Shown here one piece after another: positions 5,068 to 5,845 of a DNA stretch of 5,845 nt; position 1 is the first letter of the stretch, and the number at the start of each line of letters is the position of its first letter. Position numbers and translations under genes: made by a program. Source of the DNA: Clostridia bacterium (GTDB lineage: Bacteria; Bacillota; Clostridia; Oscillospirales; CAG-272); the NCBI GenBank assembly GCA_017451975.1, contig JAFTNI010000010.1, forward strand, positions 1 through 5,845, in the 5' to 3' direction. The notes beneath the pieces were generated by a model, which was not told the DNA's origin, did no database searches, and saw nothing but the letters and a program-made list of their open reading frames with translations.

Positions 5068-5769
5068 ATGGCAGAACTTGTTTATTCCCATGAAGTTGAA
5101 TCCATGTGCTGCGTAGCTAAAGGCCCCAACCACGGCCCCGCTCCGCTTCCCGAAGAAGGCAAATGGGTTCAGGCAACACAAATTTCCGATATTTCCGGTT
5201 ATACACACGGTATCGGCTGGTGCGCACCCCAGCAGGGCGCGTGCAAACTCTCCCTTAACGTTAAAGACGGCGTTATCGAAGAAGCACTCGTTGAAACGAT
5301 CGGTTGCTCCGGTATGACACACTCCGCAGCTATGGCTGCTGAGATTCTTCCCGGCAAAACAATCCTCGAAGCTCTCAACACAGACCTTGTTTGCGATGCT
5401 ATCAACACAGCTATGCGCGAACTCTTCCTCCAGATCGTGTACGGCCGTACACAGTCCGCATTCTCTGAAGGCGGCCTCGTAATCGGCGCAGGCATGGAAG
5501 ACCTTGGTAAAGGCGCTCGTTCCATGGTTGGTACAATGTACGGTACAAAAGCTAAAGGCGTTCGCTACCTCGAAATGACAGAAGGCTATTGCACAAGAAT
5601 GGCTCTCGATGCAGATAACCAGGTTATCGGCTACGAGTTCGTTTCTCTCGGCAAGATGACAGACTTCATCAAGAAGGGTATGGAACCCAATGAAGCTTAC
5701 GAAAAATCCATTGGCACATACGGCAGATTTGCTGATGCTGACCACTACATCGATCCCAGAAAACAGTAA
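5068..5769 (+). CDS. NifU/IscU-like iron-sulfur cluster scaffold homologue (atypical)
   Basis: The 233-residue protein has a NifU_N-like core at about residues 50-145. The stretch from WCAPQQGACKL through NVKDGVIEEALVETIGC to SGMTHSAAMAAEILPGKTILEAL follows the scaffold pattern in which one Cys precedes a beta-hairpin and a second sits in a GC(G/S) turn before a Ser/Ala-rich helix and a GKT/EAL segment. Cys59 and Cys80 fit the first two cluster ligands. The third expected Cys is not at its usual place (the aligned segment LFLQIVYGRTQSAF has none), and the Asp after the first ligand Cys is replaced by Lys60. Extra cysteines are Cys14-Cys15, Cys52, Cys109 and Cys175. An N-terminal extension (1-48) and a long C-terminal part (150-233, ending GRFADADHYIDPRKQ) set it apart from IscU. 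The next gene starts 14 nt downstream, so the two form an operon. The Fe-S role is inferred from fold resemblance. Confidence 0.75.
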   Translation: MAELVYSHEVESMCCVAKGPNHGPAPLPEEGKWVQATQISDISGYTHGIGWCAPQQGACKLSLNVKDGVIEEALVETIGCSGMTHSAAMAAEILPGKTILEALNTDLVCDAINTAMRELFLQIVYGRTQSAFSEGGLVIGAGMEDLGKGARSMVGTMYGTKAKGVRYLEMTEGYCTRMALDADNQVIGYEFVSLGKMTDFIKKGMEPNEAYEKSIGTYGRFADADHYIDPRKQ

Positions 5770-5783
5770 GGAGGAAAAGTAAA

Positions 5784-5845
5784 ATGGCAAAATTTGAAGG
5801 TTACGAAAGACGTGAGGCCAAGATCCTCGCAGTTCTTAAGGAATA
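5784..5845 (+). CDS. Start of a probable GGGtGRT-family protein gene (partial, 5' end only)
   Basis: Only 20 complete codons are present, reading MAKFEGYERREAKILAVLKE, followed by two bases of the next codon. The ATG at 5784 follows a perfect AAGGAGG (5768-5774) with 9-nt spacing, and it starts 14 nt after the NifU-like stop codon. The N-terminus MAKFEGYERR closely resembles what I recall for the clostridial GGGtGRT proteins (PF14057-like), which often follow a NifU-like scaffold gene and have no known function. The family call rests on this short match plus context; the gene itself is close to certain. Confidence 0.65.
   Translation, partial: MAKFEGYERREAKILAVLKE

Noticed and set aside
4921..5790. 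Long minus-strand reading frame (289 codons) opposite the NifU-like gene
   Set aside because: It is Cys/Phe/His-rich, runs through an intergenic repeat and has no credible start signal. It arises from the biased codon use of the plus-strand gene.

Overview
The window looks like chromosomal DNA of an anaerobic Clostridia-type Firmicute, most likely a gut Oscillospirales relative. The evidence is strong Shine-Dalgarno sequences of the AAGGAGG type, sigma-A-like promoters with 17-bp spacers, a TepA-type ClpP homologue, an ECF sigma factor and membrane protein pair of clostridial style, a NifU-like/GGGtGRT gene pair, and GC-rich intergenic repeats of a kind common in gut Clostridia. This taxonomic reading comes from recalled family resemblance, not from a search.

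Layout. (1) Positions 1-1500, minus strand: a sigma-A-like promoter drives an ECF sigma factor (867-1424), translationally coupled by an ATGA overlap to a single-pass membrane protein, a probable anti-sigma factor, that runs off the left edge (1-870). (2) Positions 1501-1775: non-coding, with decayed repeats and hairpins and then a clear extended -10 promoter. (3) Positions 1776-2843, plus strand: a cytoplasmic two-domain SGNH/GDSL hydrolase. It converges on a minus-strand pair, and a strong bidirectional terminator (2892-2923) contains the stop codon of the opposing gene. (4) Positions 2908-4067, minus strand: a TepA-type ClpP-like protease coupled by a GTGA overlap to a four-helix CmpB-like membrane protein. 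(5) Positions 4068-4242: an AT-rich divergent regulatory region. (6) Positions 4243-5845, plus strand: a PduL-type phosphotransacylase without a microcompartment signal, an intergenic region holding a 50-nt double-hairpin repeat and a possible 140-bp inverted-repeat element, a NifU-like iron-sulfur scaffold homologue, and the first codons of a probable GGGtGRT-family gene.

Functional reading. The left part is a signalling unit (sigma factor and membrane partner). The middle holds a hydrolase transcribed alone and a membrane-quality-control-like pair. The right part looks like well-expressed core energy or Fe-S metabolism: its two complete genes use a codon set (Ala GCT/GCA, Ile ATC, Thr ACA) clearly different from the GCG- and ATA-rich hydrolase gene. 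No phage, IS transposase, CRISPR array, tRNA or rRNA is visible. The point of most interest is the atypical NifU-like protein paired with a GGGtGRT gene of unknown role. I see no strong evidence of an entirely new defence or mobile system.
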